A stretch of 64,000 bases of DNA, from positions 52,824,001 through 52,888,000 of the forward strand of contig CM114271.1 of assembly GCA_050084515.1 (NCBI GenBank), read 5' to 3'. A model generated the notes under the pieces. It searched no databases, was not told the origin of the DNA, and worked only from the letters and a program-made list of their open reading frames with translations. The stretch is from Blasia pusilla. Lineage: Eukaryota > Marchantiophyta > Marchantiopsida > Blasiales. The position numbers were made by a program, and so were the translations under genes. Shown piece after piece: positions 44,901-57,300 of this stretch (position 1 is its first letter; every line of letters begins with the position of its first letter).

Positions 44901-47604
44901 TACTTGTATAATTTAGAATTTAACATTGACTTAGTGACTCTAACTTGGATCAAAAGTTCCATTTGATACTTACACTTGCATTCTAGTTGTACTTACACTT
45001 GCATTCTAGTAATTGGTTTGTAGTTGGCTAAAATTTGGCTTGCAAAGAACTCGAACTTGACTCATAGATTTTGGAGCATTGCAGATGAATTGGAAGCCAA
45101 TTGTGACTTTGACTCATAATTGGCTCACAGTGCAACCGCAACATTGTTCATGAGTTTGACTCGCAAACTATTAGAAAAAAAAATCTTAATTTTTTTAATA
45201 GGTTTAAATTCATACTTGTGAAAAAATTTCCACTGAATACATTAGATATTTCAATCACATGAGACAGATGATCTAAATATGGATATCCTATCCACATTCT
45301 TCGCGTGTCGATGTGGTGCCATACATGCATGGTTGCACTCTACCTATAGAGGGTCAAATTCTTGAAGATGTCCCAATGGATATTGATATTTTCTCCCTTG
45401 GGGAGTTCCCAATAGCCTCCCAAAGATGTCTTGAAAGTCCTAGTATAGATAGGCCCCGTGGATATCGATCCAATGGGTGCATTATCATATGAGGATCTTC
45501 TAGTTTGCCTTAGAGTGGCTAGATGATGTGTATTGAGGATCTTCTTGTCCTCATTCTCCTTGCCCTTATTGTAAGAATCATTATTTGAATAGCCACCTTC
45601 TGTGGAAAGCTGATTTGCGGAGGTATGAGGATCCAAGCTGATTGAAGTCGACACTTGTGCCCATTCTTGATCCTCTTCCATCTCGGATATATCAAGATGT
45701 GGCATATCATGTTTTACCATACACACAAGGAGTTAATATCTCTCCTAAAAATAACTAAATAGAACATACTACGTGAGGACTAGAGTTTCATGAATTCACC
45801 ATGAATGCTAAGATATCCTTATCAATGAAGAGCTCGTATTGGGTCTTTCAACCCCACCACATATAATCCACGATCTCATGATCTGGAAACTCTCCACATC
45901 TTGTAAATTTCACAAGGCACCAATAGTCAATTGAGCCTTATAAAATATGAAATAACTAACCCTAAATTTTTCATAGACCACCTCCCTTTGTTGGGAGAGG
46001 TGTATCACTACCTCCTCCATGTGCGCTCTTTGTGCCTCTTGACGCATGTGGGAAAAATACTATTATACCTCAATCTTTGATAGGTCATGTTTCACTAATA
46101 TGAAGATGTAGCACTCAATGATTCTACTCTTACTTAGGATTAGAGTAACACCCCACATGACAAGAAGATTTGTGATAGGAGTTGACGAAAGTCCATCCGA
46201 TGGTATGGTCTTCTTGAAACCCTCCCCACCTCCTTCGCCTCCCGTCCGCTATATATCTCTATGCCAAAATTGAAGAAAAAGAAAAAGAGAATATGAGACA
46301 AAAAAGTGGTAAGGGCTTATCTACATCTAAAAGGTGGAAGACAAAAGGAACTACTATTGCCTCTTGAATTGTGAGGTGAAAAGTAAGAAATGAGCCACAA
46401 ACAGAGGGGCATTGGAGGGAGGGGAACTTGTGGATTTTTTAGTTCCCCGAGCCTATTTGCTAGTCTCATGCAATTATTCTTATTAATATAATCATGCAAG
46501 TGTGATCCGAGTCAAGCGCAAGTCGCGAAAATCATATATTTCTTTTCGGTACAAACGTGGGGTGTAGCACTACTTTGCGGATCCTAAAACTTATAAAATT
46601 CAAAATTTTCTACTTTGGGGAACTCAAAATTAAAGGATTCACGAAAAATGTGCTAGATTTTATTTGTACAAGTTTTGAGAGTCTTAACTGTTTGTGATTT
46701 TGAGGAGACACATAAATTTGGTTTTTAACTTGTCTAGAAGTTTCATAAACCATAAAGTACGCATATTAAAGTAAAAAAGGATGCAATTTGACCCCTAAGA
46801 GCAAGTATTTATGACCCAATCAACCTTTATCTCCTTGCTCTTTTTTCTTCTTCTTCTGTTTCTCCCATTTGTCTGTTTGCTTTTGAGTGTTTTTTGGTAC
46901 CATTTAGTAATGTTGAAAGCAAAGAGGAAACCAAATACACTATGGAGGCCTCCAATATTATCTCATGAGTATCAAAATATCCTTCAGCAAGCGTTGGCCT
47001 GAAAGGCAAGATGATTGTGCCAATATTACGCATATGTGTCTATTCAAGTTGAACATGAGTCCCATTTTCTGATTGAGATAAGGGTTGGATACTCCTTGAA
47101 GAGAAAGGTGTTGTGCCCAAACACTTTACGTTAGATGCATAGGTGGGTGCGTGTATGGAAGGTTGATACCCACCTCACCAAATATGGAGATATACTCGAC
47201 CCATACCACGTGGTTCCAACACGAATACTAATCCCCATAGATGCCTTGATTGAGATGATTTTGTTGTGCTTTCATTTGTTGGCAAGAGTTATAATAAATA
47301 CTTGGATGCAAGTGCATACACCTTCAATCTATAGTATTATGCACGGTCATGCAAGAATGTATTGGAAATACATCCTCCAAGACATGAGTTGATGCAAGGG
47401 TAGCCTTTGAGGATTACATGGATGGATATTTGTGCGCTTATCTGCAAGACCATAAATTTTATTTGTCAATCCATACTATCAAGAGGATTCCTTCCTTCCT
47501 CCAAGATTGAGGTTGACTAACCGATGATGAGCACTCAAGCATCTCATGTTGGCCTTAGAATCATCAGATCCCATGGCAAGGAAATGAACCTTGTGTTTGG
47601 ACGT
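41961..47604. other. AT-rich DNA, no gene recognised
   Basis: No coding family, RNA gene or known repeat copy is identified. A minus frame of 128 codons at 45340-45726 has no recognised domain. A 46811-47002 frame is hydrophobic and lies in a pyrimidine run. Confidence 0.4.
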
Positions 47605-48664
47605 TGTTGTATAATAAAATCACCCAATGTGTAAAATCCTCTCTCATTAAGTGTAAGAGAGACTTTTATTAGTAATAAGTAAATTAGCCTAGAAAATGAA
47701 ATTCTCATGTTTAAACCTCTTTAGGATGACTCATTTGTGAGGGCCCAACTTTAGGAAAAGAGGTAATAAATAAAAAATGGGATTATAAAAGTAAAGTAGT
47801 GGGGTTGGTGCTTTAATGGAAGAAAAACAAAAGTAATTTTGGTTGGTGGCTAGGGTAGTGGGGGTAGTTTGGAAGATATAAAATGAATAAATGAAGATAT
47901 TTTGGAAGAGATAAGAGGTAATCTACTTGTGTCAAAATGTGATTGCTAAGCCTTGATAGGAAGCGATGTAGCACAAGATAAGATTAGCTCTATTTTGTAC
48001 TCTTGTGGATCCCTTGTGAGTATATAAAGAGGAGGGACCTTCATTACCTTCTATTCCATATCTTGAGTTTCTCGTGTCACTCTTGAGTGGATGGCTTTGG
48101 GATTTCTTGCTCTTCCAATAAGAGTGGATTATCCCTCTTGGGAGAGTAACTTTACTATGGTCTAGTTTTCGAGAGGATTCTAGAATGTGGTATGTGTGGA
48201 GATGAGAGACTTGTCACCTTATGGGAGTTTAGTCATACTATAAATAATGGATGGTTTTGGCTTGTTATTCTCCCAATGAGAGTGGGTTATCCCTATTGGG
48301 AGAGCAACTCCGCCAACCCCATTCTAGAGGAGAGTAGAAGATATTTTTCAAGTATGGATAGGTGTGTAGTACGAGTTGTGCACGATTCTCCTTTCCTTAA
48401 CCTGTACCACATCAAGATTCTCTTTGTAGATACGCATTGGTTCATTCGCTATCTAGTTTATTATTTTAGGGAGGCGTTCATGAACCAAGTCATGCAATCT
48501 CCAATTCCGGTGATTCTTCCTAGTCACGTACGGAAGGACATGGGATTGTACTTTGTATGTCCTTATATAACAATCCATGGACATCAATAGGTTTGCTCGA
48601 GTAGGATTTAACACTAGTTGTGCTATTTTTCTTGTGTATAAATGTAAAGCAGTTTACAAGGACT
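47605..48664 (+). mobile_element. L3 LTR, left part before element B
   Basis: Begins TGTTGTATAATAAAATCACC and matches the reverse complement of 6480-7682 along its length. It includes a TATA box (TATATAAA at 48021-48028, within GAGTATATAAAGAGGAGGG). Element B interrupts it at 48664/48665, and it resumes at 57656. The 132-codon frame within it is not a gene. Confidence 0.8.
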
Positions 48665-48805
48665 TGTCGTGCGCATACATATCGCTACACAACATACATC
48701 GCTGGTCACATCTACACCACACAACACCTATCGTCCCCACACACGGATCGATCCACACATGTATAAAAATCAACTCATACATATATATGGAGATCACACA
48801 ACCAT
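48665..48805 (-). repeat. Element B terminal repeat a
   Basis: About 141 bp starting TGTCGTGCGCATACATATCGCTACACAACATACATCGC in two halves similar to repeat a of G1 and C. It lies between the L3 flank and the polypurine tract and has no partner at the right end. Confidence 0.8.
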
Positions 48806-48840
48806 CCTCCTAGCTGGCAGTTGGATCCCCCCAACTCTAG
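48806..48840 (-). promoter_or_regulatory. Element B polypurine tract
   Basis: The minus strand reads GGGGGGATCC then CCAGCTAGGAGG before repeat a, corresponding to CCAGYTAGGGGGGCG in G1 and C with one A interrupting the G run. Confidence 0.7.
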
Positions 48841-48878
48841 ATAGAAAATATCACATCTCTCTGACATGACCTACTATC

Positions 48879-49007
48879 CTATACACATCTCGGACATATC
48901 CATCGTCCCGTGGCAACAGGGGTCAGACATGACATATGCCACCCTCGAGAACAACTATCACATACCAACATGGTGGCTTCATCCCTCGTAGATCCGCACA
49001 ACATACA
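48879..49007 (-). CDS. Element B PHD finger (integrase C-terminus)
   Basis: Open to its stop: CMLCGSTRDEATMLVCDSC, then SRGWHMSCLTP and GRWICPRCV. All eight ligands of a C4HC3 PHD finger are present (CxxC, CxxC, HxxC, CxxC), with the conserved Trp before His and the Trp before the last pair. It is joined in frame to the integrase tail EGRDGMFWEDHVRNCAPYHLL. PHD fingers bind histone H3 tails, so it may act as a targeting reader for the integrase. Confidence 0.9.
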   Translation of the reverse strand, partial: CMLCGSTRDEATMLVCDSCSRGWHMSCLTPVATGRWICPRCV

Positions 49008-50117
49008 CCTCAAGCTTACAGGTACCACTGCCAAGCTCGGATCCACTGTCCCGTCTACGTTCAGAAGATGATATGGCGCACAATTGCGCACATGATCCTC
49101 CCAAAACATACCATCCCGTCCCTCCAACATAAGGACTTTGGTTGGTAATACCTCGCGTATACCTAGGATCGTGCGTCATGTAGTGACATCTAGCGTCGTG
49201 GATGCCGCGTGCTGCAAATACACATAATCCCCAAGATGAAACCTCCTAATCTCTGGACGATAACCTCCTCCACAAATGGTCACGTACCTCAATGTATCTC
49301 TATGTTGAGAAATAACTAACTTCTCAAAGGCCATAGGCATAACTCTACGAAAAACCTCCGCCCTCTGAGAACATGCTTGTACCCACACATCTCGATCATC
49401 AAGATCTAACACCTTTGCCATGTCACGTCGAATAGCTGAAGGTAAATCTGGCTCTCTCCCAAAGAGCAAAAAGTATGGTGAAAATTACGCCAAGGATGCC
49501 TGCCGACTAAAGCGATAACCCATAGCCAATCATGGCAATTGTAGGTCCCACTCCCTCAATTTTCCTCACTGCAAGCCATACTTGCACAATCCTCTCTTCA
49601 TCGTCTGTACTACTCTCTCCGCCAACCCATCCGCCTCAGGATGATCTCTAGACGTGGTGTGGTGATCTATCAACGCCTGATCATACAAGGCCTAAAACTC
49701 TCCCCTGAACTCGATACCTTGGTCAATCAACACCTATGCTAGTGCACCAAAGTGACTAACCACACGATCTAGAAACGCATAAGTTGTTCCCTTGCTCGTC
49801 TTATTCGGTAGTACCATAAACTCTATCCACTTGGAGAAATGCTCCACCATGACCAACACGTACCTATGATGACGCCCTGTCAATGGCAAAGGTTCCTCAA
49901 AGTCTAAACTCCACCGATAACCTAAACCCATAATCTGCAAAGGATGTAACAGCGGAGTGGGAGCATTGAAGGATGCTCGCACTCTGTCACATACCATACA
50001 TCTGGCCACAAAGTGCTGTACCCTAGTATGCATGTCGCGCCACCAATACTGAATCTGGAGTAAGTTGTAAGTACGCTTCATTCCAAAATTTCCCAACTCC
50101 TCATGGGCATGTTGCAC
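49008..50117 (-). pseudogene. Element B integrase
   Basis: The zinc domain HAHEELGNFG...CMVCDRVRASF has the HHCC ligands. The DDE core shows YRWSLDF (first Asp), VLIDQGIEF (second Asp, near 49715) and DHPEADGLAERVVQ (Glu, near 49640). The C-terminal FHLGDYVYLQ module leads to the PHD finger. Two stops lie around the second Asp and a further one in QGKLREWDL. A frameshift occurs near 49170. The catalytic triad is intact at sequence level. Confidence 0.88.
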
Positions 50118-50126
50118 TACATATGC

Positions 50127-51914
50127 TCATTGGGAAGGATGAGGTACCACTCGTATCCTACCATCTTCCCATACCTGCAAAATGTGAGTCCCCTCCAACT
50201 TGAACCTCATAGCTCGCTCTAGGATCCGATCCCGATCCCGCTCCCTAGCACTTACTGTACTCGCTATGACGCTTGTGCGCAAGAACTCCACAACCTCCAC
50301 ATCGTCATGGATATCACGACCATCTGTTGCCTTCTCACTGACCTTTGGATCCAAAGACTCATCATCCAACCCCACCACTGGAGTCATCACCTATGGCTAA
50401 GCTATCATAGTCAACCAACAAAGATAGGCATATGCATGCCAACCAAACACCATCTCCTCGTCACTCTCGGCGTGCCATCGAGCTCATGTATTGTCTCTCT
50501 GACTCAGAATGGGTTACAACTCAACCCATCCGCATCGTGATTCAGTCGGCCTGGCCTATGAACCACTTCGAACTCATATTCTTGTAGTAATAGAGCCCAC
50601 CTGGCAAGCTTTCCTGTAAGCTTGTCGGACTCCATCAACCACCTCAAGGGCTGATGATTAGTGATAAGTATGAAAGGGTTGCCGAATAAATAGCACCTGA
50701 AATGTGCCTTGGCCCACACTGCAACCAAGCACTCTCTCTCGTAGGAGATGTACTTTGTCTCTGCAATGTTGTTCGATCGGCTCGCATAAGCCACAACGAA
50801 CTCCTTCTCCTTGTCATCCCTATGAGTAAGCACTCCTCCTGGACCCAACATGTTCCAATCCGTATGTAATTGGAATGGGCAACCCCTTACCGATCTCTAT
50901 AAAATGGGTGAGGACGTCAACCTCTCCTTGAGCTCCTGAAATGCTCACTCCTGATCATCTCCCCACAACCAAACCTCATCAAGTCTCGTCAACAAGGTCA
51001 AAGACTTTGCGATCGCACTAAAACCCTTCACATACCGTCAATACAAGTTTGCCAATCCAAGAAACGCTCGGACTCGACTCACATCTGTAGGGCGTGGAAT
51101 CTGCGCAATAGCCTCCACCTTCCTCTGTTGAACGCCTAACCCACTAGGGTATATGGTGTGTCCCAAATACTCAATCTGCTCTTGGTAGAATCTGCACTTG
51201 CCTAGATGTAACTTCAGTCCATGTAACTGCAATCGCCGAAACACCTCCTCCAGGTGTCGCTCATGCTCCTCAACCGTGGAACTGAAGATATCATCTATGT
51301 AACATTGTACAAACTCCAAGCGAGCGAGAATCCTATCCATCACTCTCTGAAACTCTGCAGGCACGTCCTTCAACCCAAATGGTAAGAATGGCCACTGATA
51401 CAAGCAATCTCTCCCGAACCGATCTATCGCCTAGGATGTTGTCTTCTCCCTGTCCTCCAACCTCATAGGAAGCTGATGATAGCCATGCATGCCCTACCAC
51501 ATCAAAGATCTCCTCAGGAGTAGGCATGGAGTACCGATCTGACCTCGTATGTTGGTTGATAGGACGATAATCTCCACACATCCGCCTATCCGTCCCATTA
51601 CCATACATATCCTTCTTCACCGGCATCACTATGGCTGATGCATACTCCCCATGTGATTACTTCACAAGTCCTGCCTCCAACAAGTACTGTCTTCTGCTCT
51701 GAATCAAGGCTCGCTCCATATCAGAATACTTATAAGGTCGACGAAAGATCCACGTATCACTAGCCAACTCAATCCGTACCGTGGGACCCTTCAGCGTACC
51801 CAAGTCTCTCATACAGAAGGCAAAACAATTGACATGCTCTCTCAGAAACCTATGAACTCGCCGTCGCTCTTCTCCTATCAACTTGAGACCTATCACAGGC
51901 TCCCAAGTCTCCAT
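50127..51914 (-). pseudogene. Element B reverse transcriptase and RNase H
   Basis: RT starts METWEPVIGLKL..EERRRVHRFL, then FRRPYKYSDMERALIQ, MYGNGTDRRMCGDYRPINQ and LYQW.FLPFGLKDVPAEFQ. The active site CYIDDI.SST is followed by a small deletion. RNase H: QLHTDWNMLG (Asp) near 50855, SYERECLVAVWA and LITNHQPLRWLM, where the usual Asp of VTDH is Asn. The tail GRLNHDADGLSCNP ends near 50505. The linker frame 50390-50127 joins to integrase. Frameshifts lie near 51450 and 51030. Confidence 0.9.
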
Positions 51915-52149
51915 CGTGACCTCACTCGGAGAGGACGCAACCTCTGGCTTTGGTTGCTATGTAGCAACCCTAGCCACCTTCGCAACAATCACTCCACTGT
52001 GACTCCAAAAAATGAACATGTGCTACTCTGGCCGCCTTCGCACTCTCTGCTCGAACGATGTCCCAGGAAGTCCATGGGTGCCTATCTCTTCTCGTCCTGC
52101 CCCCAGCCAATGCTTGTACACACCCTGTAGGCAATGGTCCTACTCGTGG

Positions 52150-53205
52150 ATATGACGACATGGATGACATTTGCATCCATCTCTGCTCAGCCATACCTAG
52201 GCTGACTATGCATGTGAGACAGTTGAGGTCCATTTCCTGCCCCAACACATGTCTCCGGGATGCCTCAGTCATACCTGGCACGGCCGTAGTACCCGTAGCA
52301 AACCCCATGGCGCGCTCATGCTCATATGTTGTAGGCTCCTCTAATGCTCGGGTCACCTCATCCCAAATCATGCTAGGCCCTCCCTGACAAAAGGCATGGG
52401 ATGCTGGGAAGCCCACCAACATAGGTAAGGTTGCCCTCAACTCCCCCACCCTATTGTCCATCGCCAAAGGTGGTCTATCATCCCGCGTCACCACCTATGA
52501 TTGACGCCCTGATCCCAAAATAGCATCCACTGTGAGATGTGGTGCTCTCTGGACTCCATCGTATGCTCTACTCAGTACCTCTGATGGTATCCGGTTCGTC
52601 CACCATAGTCGTGGACGATGGGCACGTGATCGAACTCTCGCTGCATCTAGCAACACAGCAGGTCCCAACCGGGACCTCACCTGATGCACACCCGTCATCA
52701 CATGTGCACGAGTGTCTCCCAACAATGGCACGTTCTCCAAAATGTACGCAAGAGAACATGTTTGACTCTCCTGCAAGTGTCGTACTTCTCGTAGCATCTC
52801 CCAAAACATCCATGACCTCGGATCCTCCAATCCAAATACTCGACCAGCTGATGAATGACCCTGATATGGCCATCCACCAATCACCAAATGAATGGTGCCA
52901 ACTCTATCAAGATCCTACGCCCCCACCTAAGAGATGTCGGCGGGTAGTGTATGCTAATATTCCCGTACTGCAGATACCGGCAACAATTGAGAATACCGCT
53001 TGACCAATCTCGCCACGTGACGCAATGATACTTGCCGCGTGGTCTCATCTCTCTCTACATAAAGAGACTGATGCACCTGTATGCCCGCCTGCAATACTAC
53101 AGCCAATCCGGTGCTAATCACTCCAAAGAGATCTAACACCCTAACACCCTCCTCTGGACACTGCCATACAACGGGTGTGGTATCCAATGGGGTCAACGTC
53201 TCCAC
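52150..53205 (-). pseudogene. Element B C5 cytosine methyltransferase domain
   Basis: Motif I is VLDLFGVISTGLAVVLQAG (53105-53150), where one Gly is Val. Motif IV is VIGGWPYQGHS near 52880: the catalytic Cys of the P-C pair is Tyr (codon 52864-52866). Then DPRSWMFWEML, motif VI ILENVPLLGD (about 52733), motif VIII AHRPRLWWTN (about 52610), ERAMGFATGTT (about 52310) and VLGQEMDLNCLT (about 52220). The domain is split by frameshifts near 52950 and 52495. Position and motif order match G1. The Tyr change alone should abolish catalysis. Confidence 0.88.
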
Positions 53206-53599
53206 TCCTGGAGCCCGATTGCCTACCTAACTCTTGCTGCTCCGGGATAAAGGCATGACTCCACGCCAGCCTCACCAGGTCGTCGACACTCCTCTGTAGC
53301 TCTCGAGTCGTACCCCACAATGGTGAAGAGGTCTCGCCAACATGGTAAGAGACACCTGCCATGGCCTGTCTCTTTGTGGGACTATCTGCTACTGGGACAT
53401 CCTTTGCATGTGCGTTCCCCTCCAACAACTCTCCTGGCCAGCTAACACTCTCTGTGAAAGCTGCCAACGTGGTCACAGACTCGCCTCATGATCGACCACC
53501 TCGTCCCAAAAACTGCACTGGTAATTGACTCATCCGCCCGTCACCTGACCGCCACCTTGGCCGATGAGCAACGGTCTCCTCCCAAAAGTCAAGGATGAA

Positions 53600-54435
53600 T
53601 CCTACGGGATATACTACTATACTCCCCACCAACACATCCTATAACTCAGTTGGTGTCATAATCGCACGTGTGCGCACCATAAAACTATCCGTTGCATGCT
53701 TTGGCTAGACTCTGACAACTATCTCACGTCGAGTCATATACTGCGTGGGTGACACGCCCCCAATTGAGGTCTGTATCTGGGAGGGACAAGGCTCAATTTT
53801 GGCCTTCCGTAACCCCAATGCTAAACACGCTGCCTTCCCTAACATCAAGGGTTGTGCTCCTGAGTAAAGTAGGACGCGCTGCGGGTGGTGTATCGTCCCG
53901 TCAGATTAACCAAGCAAAATATTCTAGCTCGGTTCTCCAGTAACATTACTCCATGTGTCACCACTACTCGCTCTATGGACGGTCGAGCTGGCATATCTAC
54001 CAACTTCGCTGCCGCCGCATGCCATGACTCTGTGGGGAACGTCCCGAGCATCGGCTCTGAGGGTAAGTCCACCACCTCCTCAACTACCCCTGAACAAGAA
54101 GCAATCACCTCTCTACGCTCATAGAACGTGGCGACCAGCCGAAACACCTCAGTTGGTCCAACTCCCAACGTCGCCAACTCTATGGCGGAAAATAGTGGAG
54201 TCTGACTCACTCTGGTGGCCACCTCCAACACTATGGGCGACACAGACTCCACTCGAGGTGGCATAGGAATTTTCACTCCAACTCCTCGTGACGTTGACGT
54301 AGGTGCATGAGTTGTAGGCACCGCTGGTCGTCGAGGCACCATCGATGGTGTGTGTAGTGCCTCCGACAATGTGAATGACTGTGGAACCCTGGCCTGGCGT
54401 CCATCAGTCCCCTCCGTGGTCAATCTCAACTCCAT
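53600..54435 (-). pseudogene. Element B protease and preceding linker
   Basis: The open frame 54435-53845 carries RVPQSFTLSEALHTPSMVPR, a stretch shared with G1, and FRLVATFYERREVIASC. A frameshift near 53870 leads to RVLLYSGAQPLMLGKAACL, the retropepsin-like site in which the expected catalytic Asp is Tyr (codon 53864-53866). CPSQIQTSIGG and YMTRREIVVRVWP follow. Assignment as protease rests on this motif and the gene order. Confidence 0.72.
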
Positions 54436-54439
54436 CTCT

Positions 54440-56003
54440 CGATGGCTCGGTGCCTCTCAGCACACCGAATCACCACTGCAGTTGCCTCAACTTGGGCTAC
54501 ACTACACATAAACCCCATACTTGCAAGATCCTCACCCGGGTCAGGGTAAGAGGTAGAAGCTGGAGCCACACTAGCTGCTCGCGGCTTTGTGCCTTCCCTG
54601 AGCTGCAACATCATCATGGCAGCAATCCTCTGCTCCAACAGATTGATGCGTGAGAGAAGTGTAGGCTCTAGTGCTCCAGCTCTATCTCCTCTGGCTGGTT
54701 GTGGTCCTCAACCACCATGTCCAAGAAAAACTCGCCGACCTCCTATAGTATGACCGCCCCCAGGCCCTCGGCCTACCTCTGGAAGTGCCTCTTGACGAAG
54801 GTCTATAACATCTATCCCTAGTATGACCATATCTGTGGCAATAGTCACACAGGTACTGTGGTGGAGCCATCCTTTGGGGCTCTTGACCAATCAGAGCCGC
54901 TCGTGGTCCTCTCCCATGTTGTGTGCAATCTCTCTGCCTATGGGCCCCTCCACACGTCCAACAAGACAACATTGGTCCCTGCTAGGCAACATATGTAGAT
55001 ATGGGTCGTTGCCTCATTGGCTCACGGTACCCGCCCTACTCTTTGGGCACACTAGCCCGGTCCCGTGGTACTGGTGCTCGCTATGGAAATTGTGGGGTCA
55101 CCGTCGCTCGTGGACGTGTCGACTCTCGAGAAAATCCAACGGTCACTACCTGCTCCTCACTCATGTTGAGCCTAATATGCTCAGACAACTCAAAGACCAC
55201 CTTCAATATGGGCTTCGCTCTCTGAATCAACACCGCATCTCGGACTCTCCTTCGTAGTTCTCGGTCCAGAACCCCGTACCAATATTGGATTGATTGCGCC
55301 TCAATCACTCCATACCAAGAAATGATCAGCCTCCTCATGCGCGTGAATGCCTCTCTCAGACTCACACCCGATTGGTGCTGAAAATCCTGTAGACTCTTGA
55401 GCTTGTCCGTGCGTACGCCTTGGTAGCTCTTCCCTAACTGTCGGAAGAACTCCACTGTGGGACTAAAGCTGGGTGGCCCTCTACCACCAGAGGTCTCTGC
55501 CACATCGTCTGTCTCACTGCCCTCCTCTCCATCTAGTTTTCAGGCTGATGGTGTGGGTCTCCCTCCTCTCACGATCCCATCATATGCATCGCGACCACTA
55601 GTCGACACATACCGTGGAGCCCAATACATCCTCCAAGCATCGATCTCTCCTGAATATAGTGATCAAAACTCCACGTAGTCATCCATCGGAGGACCCTCCA
55701 AGTGCTGGAAGAACCCCTTCCATGCCATGAAAGGGTTCAACCGTGTCGGGGTCCATATCTCCTCGAAGTCGCACCACATGTCGAACTATTGGATAAAATC
55801 ATCTAATTCTATGGTGCCCACTGCATCCGAGAAATGACGCATGCCCCGATGGCCATGTCGTCCATCTCTTGCCAAGTGATACTGCCTCGGTTTGCGATCT
55901 CCTCACAAGACCCGGTATCTAGTGATGACGATCCAACCACGGATGGATGTCCAGGTAGCTCCTCACTGGTAATCCCTCGGTATCTCACTCCACTCCGTGT
56001 CAC
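54440..56003 (-). pseudogene. gag: Element B gag with two zinc knuckles
   Basis: N-terminal TRSGVRYRGITSEELPG; the core frame 55503-55081 contains FFRQLGKSYQGVRTDKLKSL, SLREAFTRMRRLI, QYWYGVLDRELRRRVRDAVL and LSEHIRLNMS, a retrotransposon Gag capsid. The frame 54972-54682 has two knuckles: CWTCGGAHRQRDC (CX2CX3HX4C, one residue short) and CDYCHRYGHTRDRC (canonical CX2CX4HX4C), then an Arg/Gly-rich stretch. The knuckles package the RNA. It is interrupted by stops between the segments. Confidence 0.85.
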
Positions 56004-57300
56004 ACCACTACTACTGCTCGCACTACCCCGTTCTTCCGAACCCTAGAAAAATGCTATTATGACATTCTTGTCTCACCCGCTCAAGCAGTCTGACTCCCCA
56101 GGAGTCTCCCACACTCCTTACTAGCTCACCTATGCTAACGTCAATCTCGTGATGACACACCCAACCTTACGCACACTCAACACTCGGGCTCATCATGAGC
56201 CTTCCAACTGACTCACCTAATCTAGCGATAATCTTGGGTCATACATGCAACCCCTAGGCGGCAACCGCGGTATATCCACCAACATGCTACACATGAAAAG
56301 AATCTACACTCGTCACCATCACTGCACCCACCTAGCACCAGCTACTACCCGATACCCAGCACTCTCAATCACACACGACAAGTGAGGGAAAAGGGACTCG
56401 AATGGGTAAGCTGATTACGCCCTCCAACCTACATATCGTCAACACTCACTTCTCCATCAACACAACATTGTCCTCGACCAACACGTCGATCCTCCCGTCA
56501 ATAGATGCGGACAACCCGTTGGCATCATGCGCACTGACACTCCATCCTCAACTCTGGCAAATCCTCATCATGCCCCAAAACATCATGTTGCGCAAACCTC
56601 TCTACCTATCCCCACACGCGGCATGTAACCTGACTCAACGCTGTCCGAATTCAACGATGTCAACCCGTCTACCACGTTTGGCCACACTGCTACTCCGTCT
56701 CGCTCGCCGCTACCACGTTGGATGGGATTCCGACCACGTCCGCGACAAACAAACAAAAAATAAAAACAAGGGGAGGGCTTGGCCCGTAGCCCTATGGGCC
56801 TCCCCAACTTGAGGGGGGGGGGGGGGGCTGTCCGCGCCCTGACTTACCTTTGGCCGCCTCTACGACCATATTTCCAGCCGCCTCCGCAACCTAAACCGCC
56901 CCCGCGACCTGGCCACCTGCTGCTCTTTCCCGACACCCTCACTCGCATACATTTGACGCTCCACCCTCACTCGCACACTACACTCGGCTGCTGTCCCCCA
57001 TCAATCCGCATCAGAAAAATCTGAGAAAAATGGACAGCGCTTCCGCCCACGGCCTTCCGAAAAAAAATGACCAACACTTGCAACACATGCGTCTCTAAGG
57101 GATCTCGACCAAGGCAACTCGCTTGCCTACCTGCAAACAAAAAATTCCCACCAGCCCCCTGACATCTTTCTCATGTAAAAATAAAGAGTAGTAAAAATGA
57201 CACACCTTGCCTAAAACTCCACTCCTCAATCTACATCGGCATATTGAACCTTGTCCACCCTGTGCTATCAAGGAATCGGAGGCTAGCACCCTAGTCCTAT
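56004..57300 (-). other. Element B leader region
   Basis: No conserved coding match. It includes a run of 15 G on the plus strand at 56813-56827. The inner edge of the terminal repeat and the primer site could not be fixed. Confidence 0.5.

Noticed and set aside
48192-48590. 132-codon plus frame in the L3 LTR
   Set aside because: It lies wholly inside LTR sequence that also occurs at 6296-7682, where the frame is not kept open.
48879-49007. RING finger instead of PHD finger
   Set aside because: The ligand order is C4-H-C3 with Trp before the last CxxC, as in PHD; RING is C3-H-C4.
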